64,000 bases of DNA from Devosia litorisediminis. Lineage in GTDB: Bacteria; Pseudomonadota; Alphaproteobacteria; Rhizobiales; Devosiaceae. Shown one piece after another: positions 1 through 9,267 of this stretch (position 1 is its first letter; every line of letters starts with the position of its first letter). Where the stretch lies: contig NZ_JAGXTP010000001.1 in assembly GCF_018334155.1 (NCBI RefSeq), forward strand, positions 1,116,001-1,180,000, given 5' to 3'. The position numbers and the translations under genes were made by a program. The notes beneath the pieces were generated by a model. The model worked only from the letters and a program-made list of their open reading frames with translations, searched no databases and was not told where the DNA came from.

Positions 1-1
1 G

Positions 2-271
2 CGTCGCGCGCTCGTTAAGCAGTATGCTGCAAAGCGTGCAGCCCTCAAGGCCGCGACCAAGGACCAGGCGCTTCCGTCAAACGAGCGTTTTGCAGCCCAG
101 CTCAAGCTTGCTGAACTGCCACGCAATTCTGCGAAGGTCCGTATCCGCAATCGCTGTGAAGTCTCGGGTCGTCCTCGTGGCTTCTACCGCAAGCTGAAGC
201 TGAGCCGTATCGCTCTGCGTCAGCTGGGCAACCTGGGTATGATCCCGGGCCTCGTGAAGTCGAGCTGGTAA
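2..271 (+). CDS. rpsN: 30S ribosomal protein S14, 5'-truncated by the window edge
   Basis: This is the C-terminal 89 residues of ribosomal protein S14, a small-subunit head protein; the start lies outside the window. The reading frame ends with the family's typical arginine-rich tail ([20 protein letters not shown], then a stretch ending KSSW and TAA). The CEVSGRPRG region lacks the CxxC pairs of zinc-binding S14, so this is the zinc-independent form. It is followed after 12 bases by rpsH, as expected in the spc operon. Confidence 0.95.
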   Translation, partial: RRALVKQYAAKRAALKAATKDQALPSNERFAAQLKLAELPRNSAKVRIRNRCEVSGRPRGFYRKLKLSRIALRQLGNLGMIPGLVKSSW

Positions 272-283
272 GGAGAACCGAAG

Positions 284-682
284 ATGAGCTTTTCCGATCC
301 AATCGGCGACATGCTGACCCGTATCCGCAACGCCCAGATGCGTCGCAAGAACACCGTTTCGACGCCAGCTTCGACCCTTCGTGGTCGCGTGCTGGACGTT
401 CTCCAGTCCGAGGGTTTTATCCGCGGCTATTCGGAGACCAAGTTCGAGAACGGCGCTGCTGAGTATGAGATTGAACTCAAGTACTCGGACAATGAGTCGG
501 TTATCCGCACGATCGAGCGCGTTTCGCGTCCAGGTCGCCGGGTATACGCCTCGGTCAAGAATATTCCGCAGGTCGCCAACGGCCTCGGTGTCTCGATCCT
601 GTCCACTCCCAAGGGTGTGATGGCTGATCACGAAGCGAAGGCTGCCAATGTCGGTGGCGAGGTACTCTGCCGCGTCTTCTAA
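284..682 (+). CDS. rpsH: 30S ribosomal protein S8
   Basis: This gene encodes S8, which binds the central domain of 16S rRNA and, in many bacteria, also represses translation of the spc operon. The 132-residue length is normal. The N-terminus ([18 protein letters not shown]) and the C-terminal core ([20 protein letters not shown], then GGEVLCRVF) are typical. An AAGGAG-like ribosome site lies just before the ATG. It sits between rpsN and rplF. Confidence 0.97.
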   Translation: MSFSDPIGDMLTRIRNAQMRRKNTVSTPASTLRGRVLDVLQSEGFIRGYSETKFENGAAEYEIELKYSDNESVIRTIERVSRPGRRVYASVKNIPQVANGLGVSILSTPKGVMADHEAKAANVGGEVLCRVF

Positions 683-719
683 GGCGCGGTAAGACGATTA
701 CTCAAAGGTAGAAGTTAGA

Positions 720-1253
720 ATGTCACGTACTGGCAAACAACCGGTTGCACCGGTCAGCGGCGTTACGGTTACGATCGATGGTCGTACCGTCACCGCAAAG
801 GGCCCTAAGGGCGAGTTGAGCATCGTGCTCATGGATGTCGTTAATGTCGAGAATGGCGCCGATGGCGTCGTCGTTTCTCCGGCCAATGACACGCGCTTCG
901 CGCGCGCCGCCTGGGGTACTACCCGTGCACTGATCCAGAACATGGTCACCGGTGTTTCTGCCGGCTTTGAAAAGAAGCTGGCAATCCAGGGCGTGGGTTA
1001 TCGCGCCGCACTTCAGGGCAAAGATATCAAGCTGTCGCTTGGTTTCAGTCACGAAGTGATCTACGAAGCCCCCAAGGGAATCACGCTGACTGTCCCAGTG
1101 CCGACTGAAATCGTCGTCACCGGTATCGACAAGCAGCAGGTTGGTCAGGTTGCGGCTGAGATCCGTGCATGGCGCAAGCCAGAGCCCTACAAGGGCAAGG
1201 GCGTTCGCTATGCTGGCGAGTACGTCTTCCGCAAAGAAGGCAAGAAGAAGTAA
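720..1253 (+). CDS. rplF: 50S ribosomal protein L6
   Basis: L6 lies near the factor-binding centre of the large subunit. The 177-residue protein starts [20 protein letters not shown] and ends with the conserved [16 protein letters not shown] region followed by a basic tail (RKEGKKK). The 37-base gap after rpsH and the 12-base gap before rplR are in keeping with one polycistronic mRNA. Confidence 0.97.
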   Translation: MSRTGKQPVAPVSGVTVTIDGRTVTAKGPKGELSIVLMDVVNVENGADGVVVSPANDTRFARAAWGTTRALIQNMVTGVSAGFEKKLAIQGVGYRAALQGKDIKLSLGFSHEVIYEAPKGITLTVPVPTEIVVTGIDKQQVGQVAAEIRAWRKPEPYKGKGVRYAGEYVFRKEGKKK

Positions 1254-1265
1254 GGAGCGCCTGCA

Positions 1266-1628
1266 ATGGCTATCAGTGCAAAAGGTGCGGAACGCCGCAA
1301 GGCTCGTGTCCGCAAGGCGCTCAAGGCTCGTGCCTTCGGTCGTCCCCGTCTCAGCGTTTTCCGCTCGGACAAGAATATCTACGCTCAGATCATCGACGAT
1401 GCGACCGGCCGTACGCTGGCTTCCGCTTCGACGCTCGACAAGGACGTCAAGTCCGGCCTCAAGAACGGTTCCACCGCGGCCGCTGCTGCAACGATCGGCA
1501 AGCTGATCGCCGAGCGCGGTTCCAAGGCTGGCGTTGGCGAAGTGATCTTTGATCGTGGTGCGTACATCTATCATGGCCGTGTGAAGGCCCTTGCAGACGC
1601 TGCCCGTGAGGGCGGCCTGCAGTTCTAG
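1266..1628 (+). CDS. rplR: 50S ribosomal protein L18
   Basis: L18 binds 5S rRNA in the central protuberance. The 120-residue product has the usual basic N-terminus ([14 protein letters not shown]), then the [20 protein letters not shown] core and the C-terminal [20 protein letters not shown] motif. An AAGGAG ribosome site lies directly after the rplF stop. Confidence 0.97.
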   Translation: MAISAKGAERRKARVRKALKARAFGRPRLSVFRSDKNIYAQIIDDATGRTLASASTLDKDVKSGLKNGSTAAAAATIGKLIAERGSKAGVGEVIFDRGAYIYHGRVKALADAAREGGLQF

Positions 1629-1650
1629 AACACGGCGAGGAAAGAAAATT

Positions 1651-2181
1651 ATGAGAGACGTTCAAGAGCGCGACAGCGAATTCGTCGATCGCCTGGTCCA
1701 CATCAACCGCGTGGCTAAAGTGGTCAAGGGCGGCCGTCGTTTCGGCTTTGCAGCACTCGTCGTTGTCGGCGACCAGAAGGGCCGCGTTGGCTTTGGTCAC
1801 GGCAAGGCACGCGAAGTTCCAGAAGCAATCCGCAAGGCAACTGAAGCTGCCAAGCGCACCATGATCCGCGTTCCGCTGCGCGATGCACGTACGCTGCACC
1901 ACGATGTGCAGGGTCGTCACGGCGCCGGTAAGGTCATTCTGCGTGCAGCCGTTCCCGGTACCGGTATCATTGCCGGTGGTCCGATGCGTGCTGTGTTCGA
2001 AACGCTTGGTATCAACGATATCGTTGCCAAGTCGCAGGGCACTGCCAATCCGTACAACATGGTGCGGGCTACCTTTGATGCGCTCAAGCGCGTTGATAGT
2101 CCACGCTCGGTTGCTTCCCGCCGTGGCCTCAAGGTTTCGGAACTTCAGGCTCGCCGCGGCGAGTCTGCGGTCGAAGCTTGA
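1651..2181 (+). CDS. rpsE: 30S ribosomal protein S5
   Basis: S5 is a decoding-fidelity protein of the small subunit. I chose the ATG at 1651 ([20 protein letters not shown]), giving 176 residues, because GAGGAAAG lies just upstream. A longer frame opens at 1591 but would run into rplR. The N-terminal double-stranded RNA-binding domain ([19 protein letters not shown]) and the C-terminal domain ([18 protein letters not shown]) are both intact. Confidence 0.96.
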   Translation: MRDVQERDSEFVDRLVHINRVAKVVKGGRRFGFAALVVVGDQKGRVGFGHGKAREVPEAIRKATEAAKRTMIRVPLRDARTLHHDVQGRHGAGKVILRAAVPGTGIIAGGPMRAVFETLGINDIVAKSQGTANPYNMVRATFDALKRVDSPRSVASRRGLKVSELQARRGESAVEA

Positions 2182-2203
2182 TCGCTGAGATCAGGAGATA
2201 ATC

Positions 2204-2392
2204 ATGGCTGAGAAGAAAACCATTGTCGTCAAGCAGGTCGGCTCGCCGATCCGTCGTGACAAAGTGCAGCGTGCGACCCTTATCGGTCTCGGGCTCAACA
2301 AGATGAACAAGCAGCGCGAGCTGATCGATACGCCTGAAGTGCGTGGCATGATCAACAAGTTGCCGCACCTCGTCCGCGTCGTCGGCGAGTAA
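2204..2392 (+). CDS. rpmD: 50S ribosomal protein L30
   Basis: This is a 62-residue L30 with the family's [20 protein letters not shown] segment and the C-terminal [13 protein letters not shown] motif. An AGGAG ribosome site lies 7 bases before the ATG. The gene falls between rpsE and rplO, its standard position in the spc operon. Confidence 0.96.
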   Translation: MAEKKTIVVKQVGSPIRRDKVQRATLIGLGLNKMNKQRELIDTPEVRGMINKLPHLVRVVGE

Positions 2393-2409
2393 GAGAGAAG
2401 GTCTTTCTG

Positions 2410-2910
2410 ATGACCCGTTTGAACGAACTTCGCGACAATCCAGGCGCAAACAAGATCCGTATGCGCATTGGTCGTGGTATCGGCTCTGGCAAGGGCAAGA
2501 CCGGCGGTCGTGGTGGCAAGGGCCAGACGGCACGCTCCGGCGTGGCGATCAACGGCTTTGAAGGCGGCCAGATGCCCCTTCACATGCGTATGCCAAAGCG
2601 CGGCTTCAACGCTTTCAATCCCAAGGATTGGAATGAAGTCCGCATTGACCGCATCCAGGCCTACATCGACTCCGGCAAGCTTGACGCCAAGGCTGTCATC
2701 GACGCCGAGGCTCTGATTGCTGCTCGCGTTATCCGCCGCGCCAAGGACGGTGTCCGTCTGATCGGTTCGGCCGGCTTCACGTCCAAGAAGGTGACCTTCA
2801 AGGTCAACTACGCGACCAAGGGTGCACTGGCTGCTGTTGAAGCTGCTGGCGGCAAGGTCGACGTTATCGAGGCCAAGGCGCCTTGGAAGAAAGCCCCACG
2901 CGCCGAGTAA
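2410..2910 (+). CDS. rplO: 50S ribosomal protein L15
   Basis: L15 is an assembly protein of the large subunit that contacts 23S rRNA through a long extension. The 166-residue sequence has the N-terminal [17 protein letters not shown] and the glycine-rich [15 protein letters not shown] stretch, then the [18 protein letters not shown] motif. It is the last ribosomal protein gene before secY; an attenuator-like hairpin follows. Confidence 0.97.
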   Translation: MTRLNELRDNPGANKIRMRIGRGIGSGKGKTGGRGGKGQTARSGVAINGFEGGQMPLHMRMPKRGFNAFNPKDWNEVRIDRIQAYIDSGKLDAKAVIDAEALIAARVIRRAKDGVRLIGSAGFTSKKVTFKVNYATKGALAAVEAAGGKVDVIEAKAPWKKAPRAE

Positions 2911-2921
2911 TCCACTTGGCT

Positions 2922-2957
2922 GGGCGTACCCGACTTGATGGTTGGGTGCGCTCTTTT
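2922..2957 (+). terminator. Attenuator-like hairpin between rplO and secY
   Basis: The arms GGGCGTACCC (2922-2931) and GGGTGCGCTC (2944-2953) pair over ten positions with two G-U wobbles and are followed by TTTT. It lies in the 130-base gap between rplO and secY, so it could lower secY-adk transcription relative to the ribosomal genes. The short U-run suggests partial termination. Confidence 0.5.
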
Positions 2958-3040
2958 GGTTTGTTGCGTTAGGGATGTGGTTCGTCTGCATCCCGAAACG
3001 TTCCGAGCGCACCTGGCCTTGAAGCCATAGGGAGCGATAC

Positions 3041-4378
3041 ATGGCGTCCGCAGCCGAACAGCTGGCACGTAATCTCAATTTTTCGACCTTCTCGAAGGCG
3101 AAAGCCCTGCAGCAGCGCATCTGGTTCACACTGGGAGCGCTGCTTGTCTATCGACTGGGCACTTTCATTCCGGTTCCGGGTATTGATCCTGATGCATTCG
3201 CTGCGACCTTTGCGCAGTCGGAGCAGGGGATCCTGGGCATGTTCAACATGTTTGCCGGCGGTGCCGTGCAGCGCATGGCGATCTTTGCCCTCAACCTGAT
3301 TCCCTACATTACCGCGTCGATCGTGGTGCAGGTCGTGGCGACTGCCTCGCCGCGCCTTGAAGCTCTCAAGAAAGAGGGCGAGTCCGGTCGTCGCAAGATG
3401 AACCAGTACACCCGCTATCTGGCGGTCGTGTTCTGTGCGGTGCAGGCCTATGGCGTTGCGGCTGGTCTAGAGGCCAGCCAGGGCGTTGTGCTCAATCCAG
3501 GCTGGTTCTTCCGCATCTCGACCGTGATCACCCTGGTGGGTGGCACGATGTTCCTGATGTGGCTGGGCGAGCAGATCACCTCACGTGGTGTCGGCAACGG
3601 TATCTCGCTGATCATTTTCGCCGGTATCGTGGCCAATCTGCCATCGACTGTCGTGCAGACGCTTGAGCTGAGCCGTACCGGGGCCATCGCACCAATCGCC
3701 GCCTTTGGCGTGCTGGTGCTGGCGCTGGTGGTGATTGCCGCCATCGTGTTCTTCGAGCGTGCCCAGCGCCGGTTGCTGATCCAGTATCCAAAGCGCCAGG
3801 TTGGCAACAAGATGTTCCAGGGCGATACCTCGCATCTGCCGCTCAAGCTGAACACGTCGGGTGTTATCCCGGTGATCTTTGGCTCGTCGCTGCTGCTGTT
3901 GCCTGCTACCATTGCGTCGTTCGCGGCGCAGGGGGATGCGCCACAGTGGCTGCAGGTGGTCACGGCACTGCTGGGCCGCGGTCAACCGCTCTATCTGGCC
4001 CTGTTCGCGTTCTTCATCATTTTCTTTGCCTTCTTCTACACGGCGATTGTGTTCAATCCGACAGAGACGGCCGACAACCTCAAGCGCTCCGGCGGTTTCA
4101 TTCCGGGTATTCGCCCGGGTGAGCGGACGGCCCAGCACATCGATTACGTGCTGACACGCATTACGGTTGTTGGTGCGCTTTACCTGACGGTGGTGGCATT
4201 GATCCCTGAGGTCGTGCACAACCAGCTTGCAGTCAGTCAGTTCATCGGTGGCACATCGCTGCTGATCATGGTGACGGTGACCCTTGATACGGTGAGCCAG
4301 ATCCAGAGCCATCTGGTTGCCCAGCAATATGAGGGGCTGGTCAAGAAGTCCCGTCTTGGAGGAGGCAAGCGCCGATGA
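3041..4378 (+). CDS. secY: Preprotein translocase subunit SecY
   Basis: SecY is the pore-forming subunit of the inner-membrane Sec translocon. The 445-residue protein has about ten hydrophobic segments, the early [16 protein letters not shown] loop, the plug-region [20 protein letters not shown], and the cytosolic loop [20 protein letters not shown] that contacts SecA or the ribosome. Its stop overlaps the adk start by four bases (ATGA), so the two genes are translationally coupled. Confidence 0.98.
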   Translation: MASAAEQLARNLNFSTFSKAKALQQRIWFTLGALLVYRLGTFIPVPGIDPDAFAATFAQSEQGILGMFNMFAGGAVQRMAIFALNLIPYITASIVVQVVATASPRLEALKKEGESGRRKMNQYTRYLAVVFCAVQAYGVAAGLEASQGVVLNPGWFFRISTVITLVGGTMFLMWLGEQITSRGVGNGISLIIFAGIVANLPSTVVQTLELSRTGAIAPIAAFGVLVLALVVIAAIVFFERAQRRLLIQYPKRQVGNKMFQGDTSHLPLKLNTSGVIPVIFGSSLLLLPATIASFAAQGDAPQWLQVVTALLGRGQPLYLALFAFFIIFFAFFYTAIVFNPTETADNLKRSGGFIPGIRPGERTAQHIDYVLTRITVVGALYLTVVALIPEVVHNQLAVSQFIGGTSLLIMVTVTLDTVSQIQSHLVAQQYEGLVKKSRLGGGKRR

Positions 4379-4944
4379 GGTTGATTCTGCTCGGACCACC
4401 GGGTGCAGGGAAGGGGACTCAGGCCAAGATCCTGGTTGAGGCCTATGGTATCCCGCAGCTGTCCACTGGTGATATTCTGCGTTCGGCGATTGCGGCCAAG
4501 ACCCCATTGGGGCTCGAAGCCAAGGCGATTGTGGATCGCGGTGACCTGGTCAGCGACGCTGTCGTCAATGGCATTGTGTCAGAGCGTCTCGACGCTGAGG
4601 ACTGCAAGCCAGGTTTCATTCTCGATGGCTTCCCGCGCACCATTGCGCAGGCTGAAGCACTCGACAAGATGCTGGTAGACAAGGGCGTCAAGCTAAACGC
4701 CGTTATCGAGATCAAGGCCGATGCCGACGAACTGGTGCGCCGCGTTATTCAGCGCGCCAAGGAATCGGGCGGAGCCCGTGCTGACGACAATGAGGAAGTG
4801 CTGCGCAAGCGCCTTGGGGTCTATCAGGAACAGACAGCGCCACTGGTTGCCTATTACGCCGATGAGGGTCTGCTCAAGACCGTTGACGGCATGGCACCGG
4901 TCGACGAGGTGACCGCGGCCATCAAGGCTGCGATTGCTCACTAA
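4375..4944 (+). CDS. adk: Adenylate kinase (short-LID form)
   Basis: This enzyme interconverts ATP, AMP and ADP. The P-loop is GPPGAGKGT (residues 7-15); the AMP-binding QLSTGDILR and DGFPRT motifs follow. At 189 residues it is the short variant: the LID region around residues 125-140 ([10 protein letters not shown]) lacks the long insert of the roughly 214-residue E. coli enzyme and has no zinc cysteines. It overlaps secY by four bases. Confidence 0.97.
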   Translation: MRLILLGPPGAGKGTQAKILVEAYGIPQLSTGDILRSAIAAKTPLGLEAKAIVDRGDLVSDAVVNGIVSERLDAEDCKPGFILDGFPRTIAQAEALDKMLVDKGVKLNAVIEIKADADELVRRVIQRAKESGGARADDNEEVLRKRLGVYQEQTAPLVAYYADEGLLKTVDGMAPVDEVTAAIKAAIAH

Positions 4945-4965
4945 AGTTTGGGCTTGACTTGGCGG

Positions 4966-4994
4966 TTGACTCCGCTGAATCGAGCCCTTAAAGA
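4966..4994 (+). promoter_or_regulatory. Probable promoter for the rpsM-rpsK-rpoA-rplQ operon
   Basis: A TTGACT hexamer (4966-4971), a 17-base spacer and TAAAGA (4989-4994) match the housekeeping sigma-70 consensus well. They lie in the 175-base gap between adk and rpsM, suggesting the alpha operon has its own promoter and a leader of roughly 120 bases. Confidence 0.55.
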
Positions 4995-5119
4995 ACCGCT
5001 TCAGTCTCATGGATTATTGGGCTGGATTCGGTTCTCCAGAATGTTGGGGTCGGATTCCGGTCCCTTGTTGTTTAATGGCGCCAGCCGTGATGGTTCGCGC
5101 TGAATGAAGGAGAGCAGAC

Positions 5120-5488
5120 GTGGCTCGTATCGCTGGCGTCAATATCCCGACGAACAAGCGCGTTGTCATCGCGCTGCAGTATATCCACGGGATTGGCGAC
5201 AAGTTCGCCCTGGATATCTGCACTCAGGTTGGCATTCCCGTTGAGCGTCGTGTGAACGAACTCACTGACGCGGAAATCATCCAGATCCGTGAAGCTATCG
5301 ACCGCGACTATGTCGTGGAAGGTGATCTTCGTCGTAATGTTGCGATGAACATCAAGCGTCTGATGGACCTGGGCAACTATCGTGGCCTGCGTCATCGTCG
5401 TGGTCTGCCCGTTCGCGGTCAGCGCACGCACACCAATGCTCGTACTCGCAAGGGTCCGGCAAAGGCGATCGCTGGTAAGAAGAAGTAA
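5120..5488 (+). CDS. rpsM: 30S ribosomal protein S13
   Basis: S13 lies in the small-subunit head and contacts the P-site tRNA and the large subunit. The 122-residue protein begins [20 protein letters not shown] and carries the [20 protein letters not shown] motif and basic C-terminal tail. AAGGAG lies 8-10 bases upstream of the ATG. It opens the alpha-operon block. Confidence 0.97.
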   Translation: MARIAGVNIPTNKRVVIALQYIHGIGDKFALDICTQVGIPVERRVNELTDAEIIQIREAIDRDYVVEGDLRRNVAMNIKRLMDLGNYRGLRHRRGLPVRGQRTHTNARTRKGPAKAIAGKKK

Positions 5489-5512
5489 GAACCCGATTTT
5501 TGGGTTCTTCGA
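5487..5512 (+). terminator. Intergenic hairpin after rpsM
   Basis: AAGAACCC (5487-5494) and GGGTTCTT (5502-5509) form a perfect eight-pair stem around GATTTTT. No real U-run follows, so it is probably an mRNA-stabilising or weakly attenuating element within the operon rather than a full terminator. Confidence 0.4.
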
Positions 5513-5571
5513 TGTAGCTGCCGGGGCAAGCTAAGGCTAACGGCAGCGCTGATATCGAATTGAGGAATTTG

Positions 5572-5964
5572 ATGGCTAAGTCTGAGACAACGCGCGTCAA
5601 GCGCAAGGAACGCAAGAACATCACTTCGGGCGTTGCCCATGTGAATGCTTCGTTCAACAACACCATGATCACCATCGCTGACATGCAGGGTAACACGATT
5701 TCGTGGTCCTCTTCGGGCGTGATGGGTTTCAAGGGCTCGCGTAAGTCGACCCCTTATGCAGCCCAGGTTGCTGCTGAAGATGCTGCCAAGAAGGCTCAGG
5801 AACACGGCATGAAGACCCTTGAGGTCGAAGTGCGTGGTCCAGGTTCGGGCCGTGAATCGGCGCTCCGTGCGCTGCAGGCTGCAGGCTTCAACGTCACTTC
5901 CATCCGTGACGTCACGTCGATCCCGCACAATGGCTGCCGCCCGCGCAAGCGGCGCCGCGTCTAA
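5572..5964 (+). CDS. rpsK: 30S ribosomal protein S11
   Basis: S11 is a small-subunit platform protein. The ATG at 5572 is preferred because GAGG lies six bases upstream; a TTG at 5560 in the same frame would add four residues. The 130-residue protein has the [20 protein letters not shown] core and the C-terminal [18 protein letters not shown] signature. Confidence 0.96.
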   Translation: MAKSETTRVKRKERKNITSGVAHVNASFNNTMITIADMQGNTISWSSSGVMGFKGSRKSTPYAAQVAAEDAAKKAQEHGMKTLEVEVRGPGSGRESALRALQAAGFNVTSIRDVTSIPHNGCRPRKRRRV

Positions 5965-5982
5965 TCTAGACCGTTTAGAGAG

Positions 5983-6016
5983 CTCCCGGCCGATTGAATG
6001 GGCCGGGAGTCTTATT
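5983..6016 (+). terminator. Hairpin between rpsK and rpoA
   Basis: CTCCCGGCC (5983-5991) and GGCCGGGAG (6001-6009) form a perfect nine-pair stem with a nine-base loop followed by TCTTATT. The stem is strong but the U-run is poor. It may partly attenuate transcription into rpoA or protect the upstream mRNA. Confidence 0.45.
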
Positions 6017-6070
6017 GCGTTTGCGGCGGAGCGGCTCGGGCTGGAGCCGCGATTTTGAAAGGACATAACC

Positions 6071-7090
6071 GTGACGATCCAGAGGAACTGGCAAGAACTG
6101 ATCAAGCCGACCAAGCTGGAGATTGTTTCGGGCAGCGACAACGCGCGCGTGGCCTCGGTAGTTGCCGAGCCACTTGAGCGCGGTTACGGGCTTACCCTTG
6201 GTAATGCTCTGCGTCGCGTGCTGCTGTCGTCGCTTCAGGGCGCGGCAGTGACGGCAATCCAGATTGACGGCATCCTGCATGAATTCTCCTCGCTTCCAGG
6301 CGTGCGGGAAGACATCACCGATCTCGTGCTCAACGTGAAAGAAATCGCGCTGAGCATGGGCGGCGAAGGCCCAAAGCGCTTGGCTCTGTCCAAGCAGGGT
6401 CCGGGTGCTGTAACGGCCGGCGACATCAAGGTCACCGGCGACATCGAAGTGCTGAACCCCGAGCTGGTGATCTGCCATCTCGATGACGGCGCCGAGATCA
6501 ATATCGAGTTCACCGTCGACACCGGCAAGGGTTACGTTGCCGCTGACAAGAACCGTCCCGAAGACGCACCGATCGGCTATATCCCGGTCGACTCGCTGTT
6601 TTCGCCAGTTCGTCGTGTGAGCTACAAGGTTGATGCGACCCGTGCCGGCGAAAGCCTGGACAAGGACAAGCTGACGCTGCAGATCGAGACCAATGGTGCG
6701 GTCACGCCAGAAGACGCCGTGGCTTTTGCTGCGCGTATTCTGCAGGACCAGCTGTCGGTATTCGTGAACTTCGAAGAGCCCAGCAAGGAAAAGGCCCAGG
6801 ATTCGGTTCCTGAACTGGCCTTCAACCCAGCGCTGCTCAAGAAGGTTGATGAGCTCGAGCTGTCGGTTCGTTCGGCTAACTGCCTGAAGAACGACAACAT
6901 CGTTTATATCGGCGACCTGATCCAGAAGACGGAAGCCGAGATGCTGCGGACACCGAATTTCGGCCGCAAGTCGCTCAATGAAATCAAGGAAGTCCTGGCA
7001 CAGATGGGGCTTCATCTCGGAATGGACGTTGTCAACTGGCCACCCGAGAATATCGATGACCTCGCCAAGCGCTATGAAGATCACTATTGA
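6071..7090 (+). CDS. rpoA: DNA-directed RNA polymerase alpha subunit
   Basis: The alpha subunit dimerises to start RNA polymerase assembly and binds UP elements and activators. The 339-residue protein has the assembly domain ([20 protein letters not shown], about residues 37-56), a linker near residue 245, and the C-terminal domain ([20 protein letters not shown], then [17 protein letters not shown]). The start is GTG at 6071, with AAAGGA 8-13 bases upstream. Confidence 0.98.
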   Translation: MTIQRNWQELIKPTKLEIVSGSDNARVASVVAEPLERGYGLTLGNALRRVLLSSLQGAAVTAIQIDGILHEFSSLPGVREDITDLVLNVKEIALSMGGEGPKRLALSKQGPGAVTAGDIKVTGDIEVLNPELVICHLDDGAEINIEFTVDTGKGYVAADKNRPEDAPIGYIPVDSLFSPVRRVSYKVDATRAGESLDKDKLTLQIETNGAVTPEDAVAFAARILQDQLSVFVNFEEPSKEKAQDSVPELAFNPALLKKVDELELSVRSANCLKNDNIVYIGDLIQKTEAEMLRTPNFGRKSLNEIKEVLAQMGLHLGMDVVNWPPENIDDLAKRYEDHY

Positions 7091-7122
7091 TCGCGCGCTG
7101 CCAAGCACTTTAGGAGACCACC

Positions 7123-7548
7123 ATGCGCCACGGTAATTCAGGTCGCAAACTCAACCGGACTGCCAGCCACCGCAAGGCCATGTTCGCCAATATGTCCGCC
7201 GCGCTGATCAAGCACGAGCAGATCGTCACCACGCTTCCAAAGGCCAAGGACCTGCGTCCTATCGTCGAGAAGCTGATCACCCTGGGCAAGCGCGGCGATT
7301 TGCACGCTCGCCGTCAGGCGATCGCTCAGATCCGTGACGAAGGTCAGGTTGCCAAGCTGTTCGCAGTGCTTGGCCCACGCTACAAGGAACGCCAGGGCGG
7401 CTATATCCGCATCATGAAGGCTGGTTTCCGTTATGGCGACAATGCACCACTGGCCGTGATCGAATTTGTTGATCGCGACGTCAATGCCAAGGGCCTCGAT
7501 AGCGGTCCTGTGCATGTTCGTGACGACGATGAGAACGAAGCAGCGTAA
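7123..7548 (+). CDS. rplQ: 50S ribosomal protein L17
   Basis: L17 lies near the exit tunnel of the large subunit. The 141-residue protein starts [20 protein letters not shown] and carries the [17 protein letters not shown] region, plus an acidic tail (DDDENEAA) beyond the roughly 120-residue core. It is the last gene of the alpha operon and is followed by a strong terminator. Confidence 0.97.
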   Translation: MRHGNSGRKLNRTASHRKAMFANMSAALIKHEQIVTTLPKAKDLRPIVEKLITLGKRGDLHARRQAIAQIRDEGQVAKLFAVLGPRYKERQGGYIRIMKAGFRYGDNAPLAVIEFVDRDVNAKGLDSGPVHVRDDDENEAA

Positions 7549-7571
7549 GCTTCGCTCACATTAGACATTTG

Positions 7572-7610
7572 AAGGCGGCTGCGGTTCACTCCGTGGCCGC
7601 CTTTGTTTTT
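7572..7610 (+). terminator. Rho-independent terminator of the ribosomal/rpoA operon
   Basis: AAGGCGGC (7572-7579) and GCCGCCTT (7596-7603) form a perfect eight-pair stem, with further CGG/CCG pairing inside, followed by a T-rich run to 7610. It lies 24 bases after rplQ and only 15 bases before the next start codon. Confidence 0.85.
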
Positions 7611-7624
7611 GGCGGGGAGGGCGC

Positions 7625-8665
7625 ATGCGCAGAAATCTGGTGTTGGTGACGGGCGCCAGCGGCTTTGTTGGCAAATGGACGGTCATCGAACTCCTGCGTG
7701 CCGGTTATTCCGTTCGAGGGGCATTTCGCTCTGCGGAACGGGCGGAGAGCGTCAAGCAAGCCGTGATTGCGTACTTGGGCGACGAGGTGCTGTATCGTCT
7801 GAGCTTCGTCAAGCTCGACCTGATGCTGGACAATGGCTGGGCCAAGGCCATGCTCAAGGTCGATGCTATCGTGCATACGGCGGCAAAGGTGGTTACGCGC
7901 GAACCCAAGGATCCAGGCAAGGTCGTCGGGCCTGCTGTTGAGGGTACGGAGCGGGTGTTGCGATTTGCAACGCGGGCCGGCGTGCGACGCATCGTGATGA
8001 CTTCTTCGGTTGTCACAATCGGTTATGGCCATGGGCCGCGACGCGGGCCGCATATCTTTAGCGAGACTGATAATACCGAGCTTGATGGAATAGGCTTTCC
8101 TTGGGCCTATTGCGTGGCCAAGACCAAAGCCGAGCGCGTCGCCTGGGCCTATGCGCGCAATGAAGGGCTGGAGTTGACGACAATTCATCCGGGTGCGGTT
8201 CTGGGGCCCGCACTGGACGGTTATGTCAGCCCCTCCTTGCGTCTGGTCTCAGGTTTGCTCAATGGGTCAACACCAGCCCTGCCGCATTGCGGTTTTTCCA
8301 TCATTGATGTGCGCGACGTGGCGGCCCTGCATGTTGCGGCGCTCAACCATGATGCGGCCATTGGCGAGCGCTATCTGGCAGCCTCGGACTATGTGAGTTT
8401 CTCGCAGATCGCGCAGATGCTGGCGGCGTCGTATCCGGCGCAGAATGTTACCCGGAAAAAAGTGCCAGACTGGGTGATCAAGCTGCTGGCGCGCTTTGGT
8501 GGGCCGTCACGGTTGATTGCCAATGATATCGGCAATGAGAAGCACTACACACGCGACAAGGGTGAGGCTTTGCTGGGCCACCCATACCGCTCGGCCGACA
8601 GCGCCATTCTGGCTGCCGCCGAAAGCCTCTTTGCCTTGGGCCTGCTTGAGCGGCATTCAGGCTAG
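7625..8665 (+). CDS. Extended SDR-family NAD(P)-dependent epimerase/dehydratase
   Basis: The protein (346 residues) resembles dihydroflavonol-4-reductase-like extended short-chain dehydrogenases. The Rossmann motif is TGASGFVGKW (residues 9-18); the catalytic Tyr and Lys are Y162 and K166 (AYCVAKTKAE), with a Ser pair at 127-128. The substrate cannot be inferred. A GGGAGG ribosome site precedes the ATG, which begins just after the rplQ terminator, so expression may rely on readthrough or on a promoter inside the upstream operon. Its TAG stop overlaps that of the pseudogene on the other strand. Confidence 0.85.
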   Translation: MRRNLVLVTGASGFVGKWTVIELLRAGYSVRGAFRSAERAESVKQAVIAYLGDEVLYRLSFVKLDLMLDNGWAKAMLKVDAIVHTAAKVVTREPKDPGKVVGPAVEGTERVLRFATRAGVRRIVMTSSVVTIGYGHGPRRGPHIFSETDNTELDGIGFPWAYCVAKTKAERVAWAYARNEGLELTTIHPGAVLGPALDGYVSPSLRLVSGLLNGSTPALPHCGFSIIDVRDVAALHVAALNHDAAIGERYLAASDYVSFSQIAQMLAASYPAQNVTRKKVPDWVIKLLARFGGPSRLIANDIGNEKHYTRDKGEALLGHPYRSADSAILAAAESLFALGLLERHSG

Positions 8666-9201
8666 GGGCCGTCCAGCCCCCAGGCGTCATAGAGCCGATT
8701 AACCTGTCGCAGCGAACGGCAGGTCACCAACGGCAGCCCGCTCGGAGCGACCATGGCGTGGTAGCGGTCATAGCTGTTGCGGGTTTTCCAGATCCAGTGG
8801 ATCATTGACCATTTCAGACTGTCCTGCGCCCCTTCAAGACTGCCGGGGCGATGCCTTTCGAAAAGGGTGCGGCGTATTTAGCGGGCAAAGCGCAGTGTGT
8901 AGTGTTCATCAACGAGGATGGCGCCAGTCGCGCGGGCCAGCCGTTCGGCGATCAGCCCGCTGTAATTGCCATCCATGATCCAGGTTTCCTGCGCGATGGC
9001 GTCACGCTGCAGGCTGTGAAACGCCGCCTTGGGTCGCGCCACCCAATCGGTATTGGGTTGGTGGTGCAACTGGTCCAGATAGACAGGGGGCAGGTGCTAT
9101 TTCTCGCTGATGGCCTTGCACAGCGTGAACTTGCCTGCATTGGTAGGACCCATGATGACGATGCGCGGCCCCAGGCTTTCCAGCGGCATAATGTCAGCCA
9201 T
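8662..9201 (-). pseudogene. FlaR-like P-loop (topology modulation/adenylate-kinase-like) gene with two in-frame stops
   Basis: Read on the minus strand from ATG 9201, with a GAGGGA ribosome site, one frame of 180 codons gives a recognisable P-loop kinase-like protein of the FlaR/'DNA topology modulation' family. It contains MGPTNAGKFT, LDQLHHQPNTDW, WIMDGNYSGLIAERL and RRTLFERHRPGSLEGAQDS. It is interrupted by TAG at codon 35 (9097-9099) and TAA at codon 108 (8878-8880). In addition, the Ser/Thr after the Walker A lysine is Phe25. There is no frameshift; length and end match the family. I judge it a decaying gene. Confidence 0.85.
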
Positions 9202-9216
9202 TGATCCCTCCCAAAG

Positions 9217-9248
9217 CAAAATGGCCATCCCGTTGCCGGAATGGCCAT
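9217..9248 (-). terminator. Terminator of the decarboxylase gene
   Basis: On the minus strand ATGGCCAT-T-CCG pairs with CGG-G-ATGGCCAT around a GCAA loop and is followed by TTTTG. It begins 19 bases after the decarboxylase stop at 9268. The placement fits a Rho-independent terminator that also insulates the pseudogene downstream. Confidence 0.7.
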
Positions 9249-9267
9249 GTAACTGTTGCGCTACCAA

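Noticed and set aside
8952..9248. 98-codon minus-strand ORF over the FlaR-like pseudogene, suggesting a frameshift
   Set aside because: Translation by hand showed that the real gene is in one frame throughout, with two stops; the 98-codon ORF is a different, meaningless frame.
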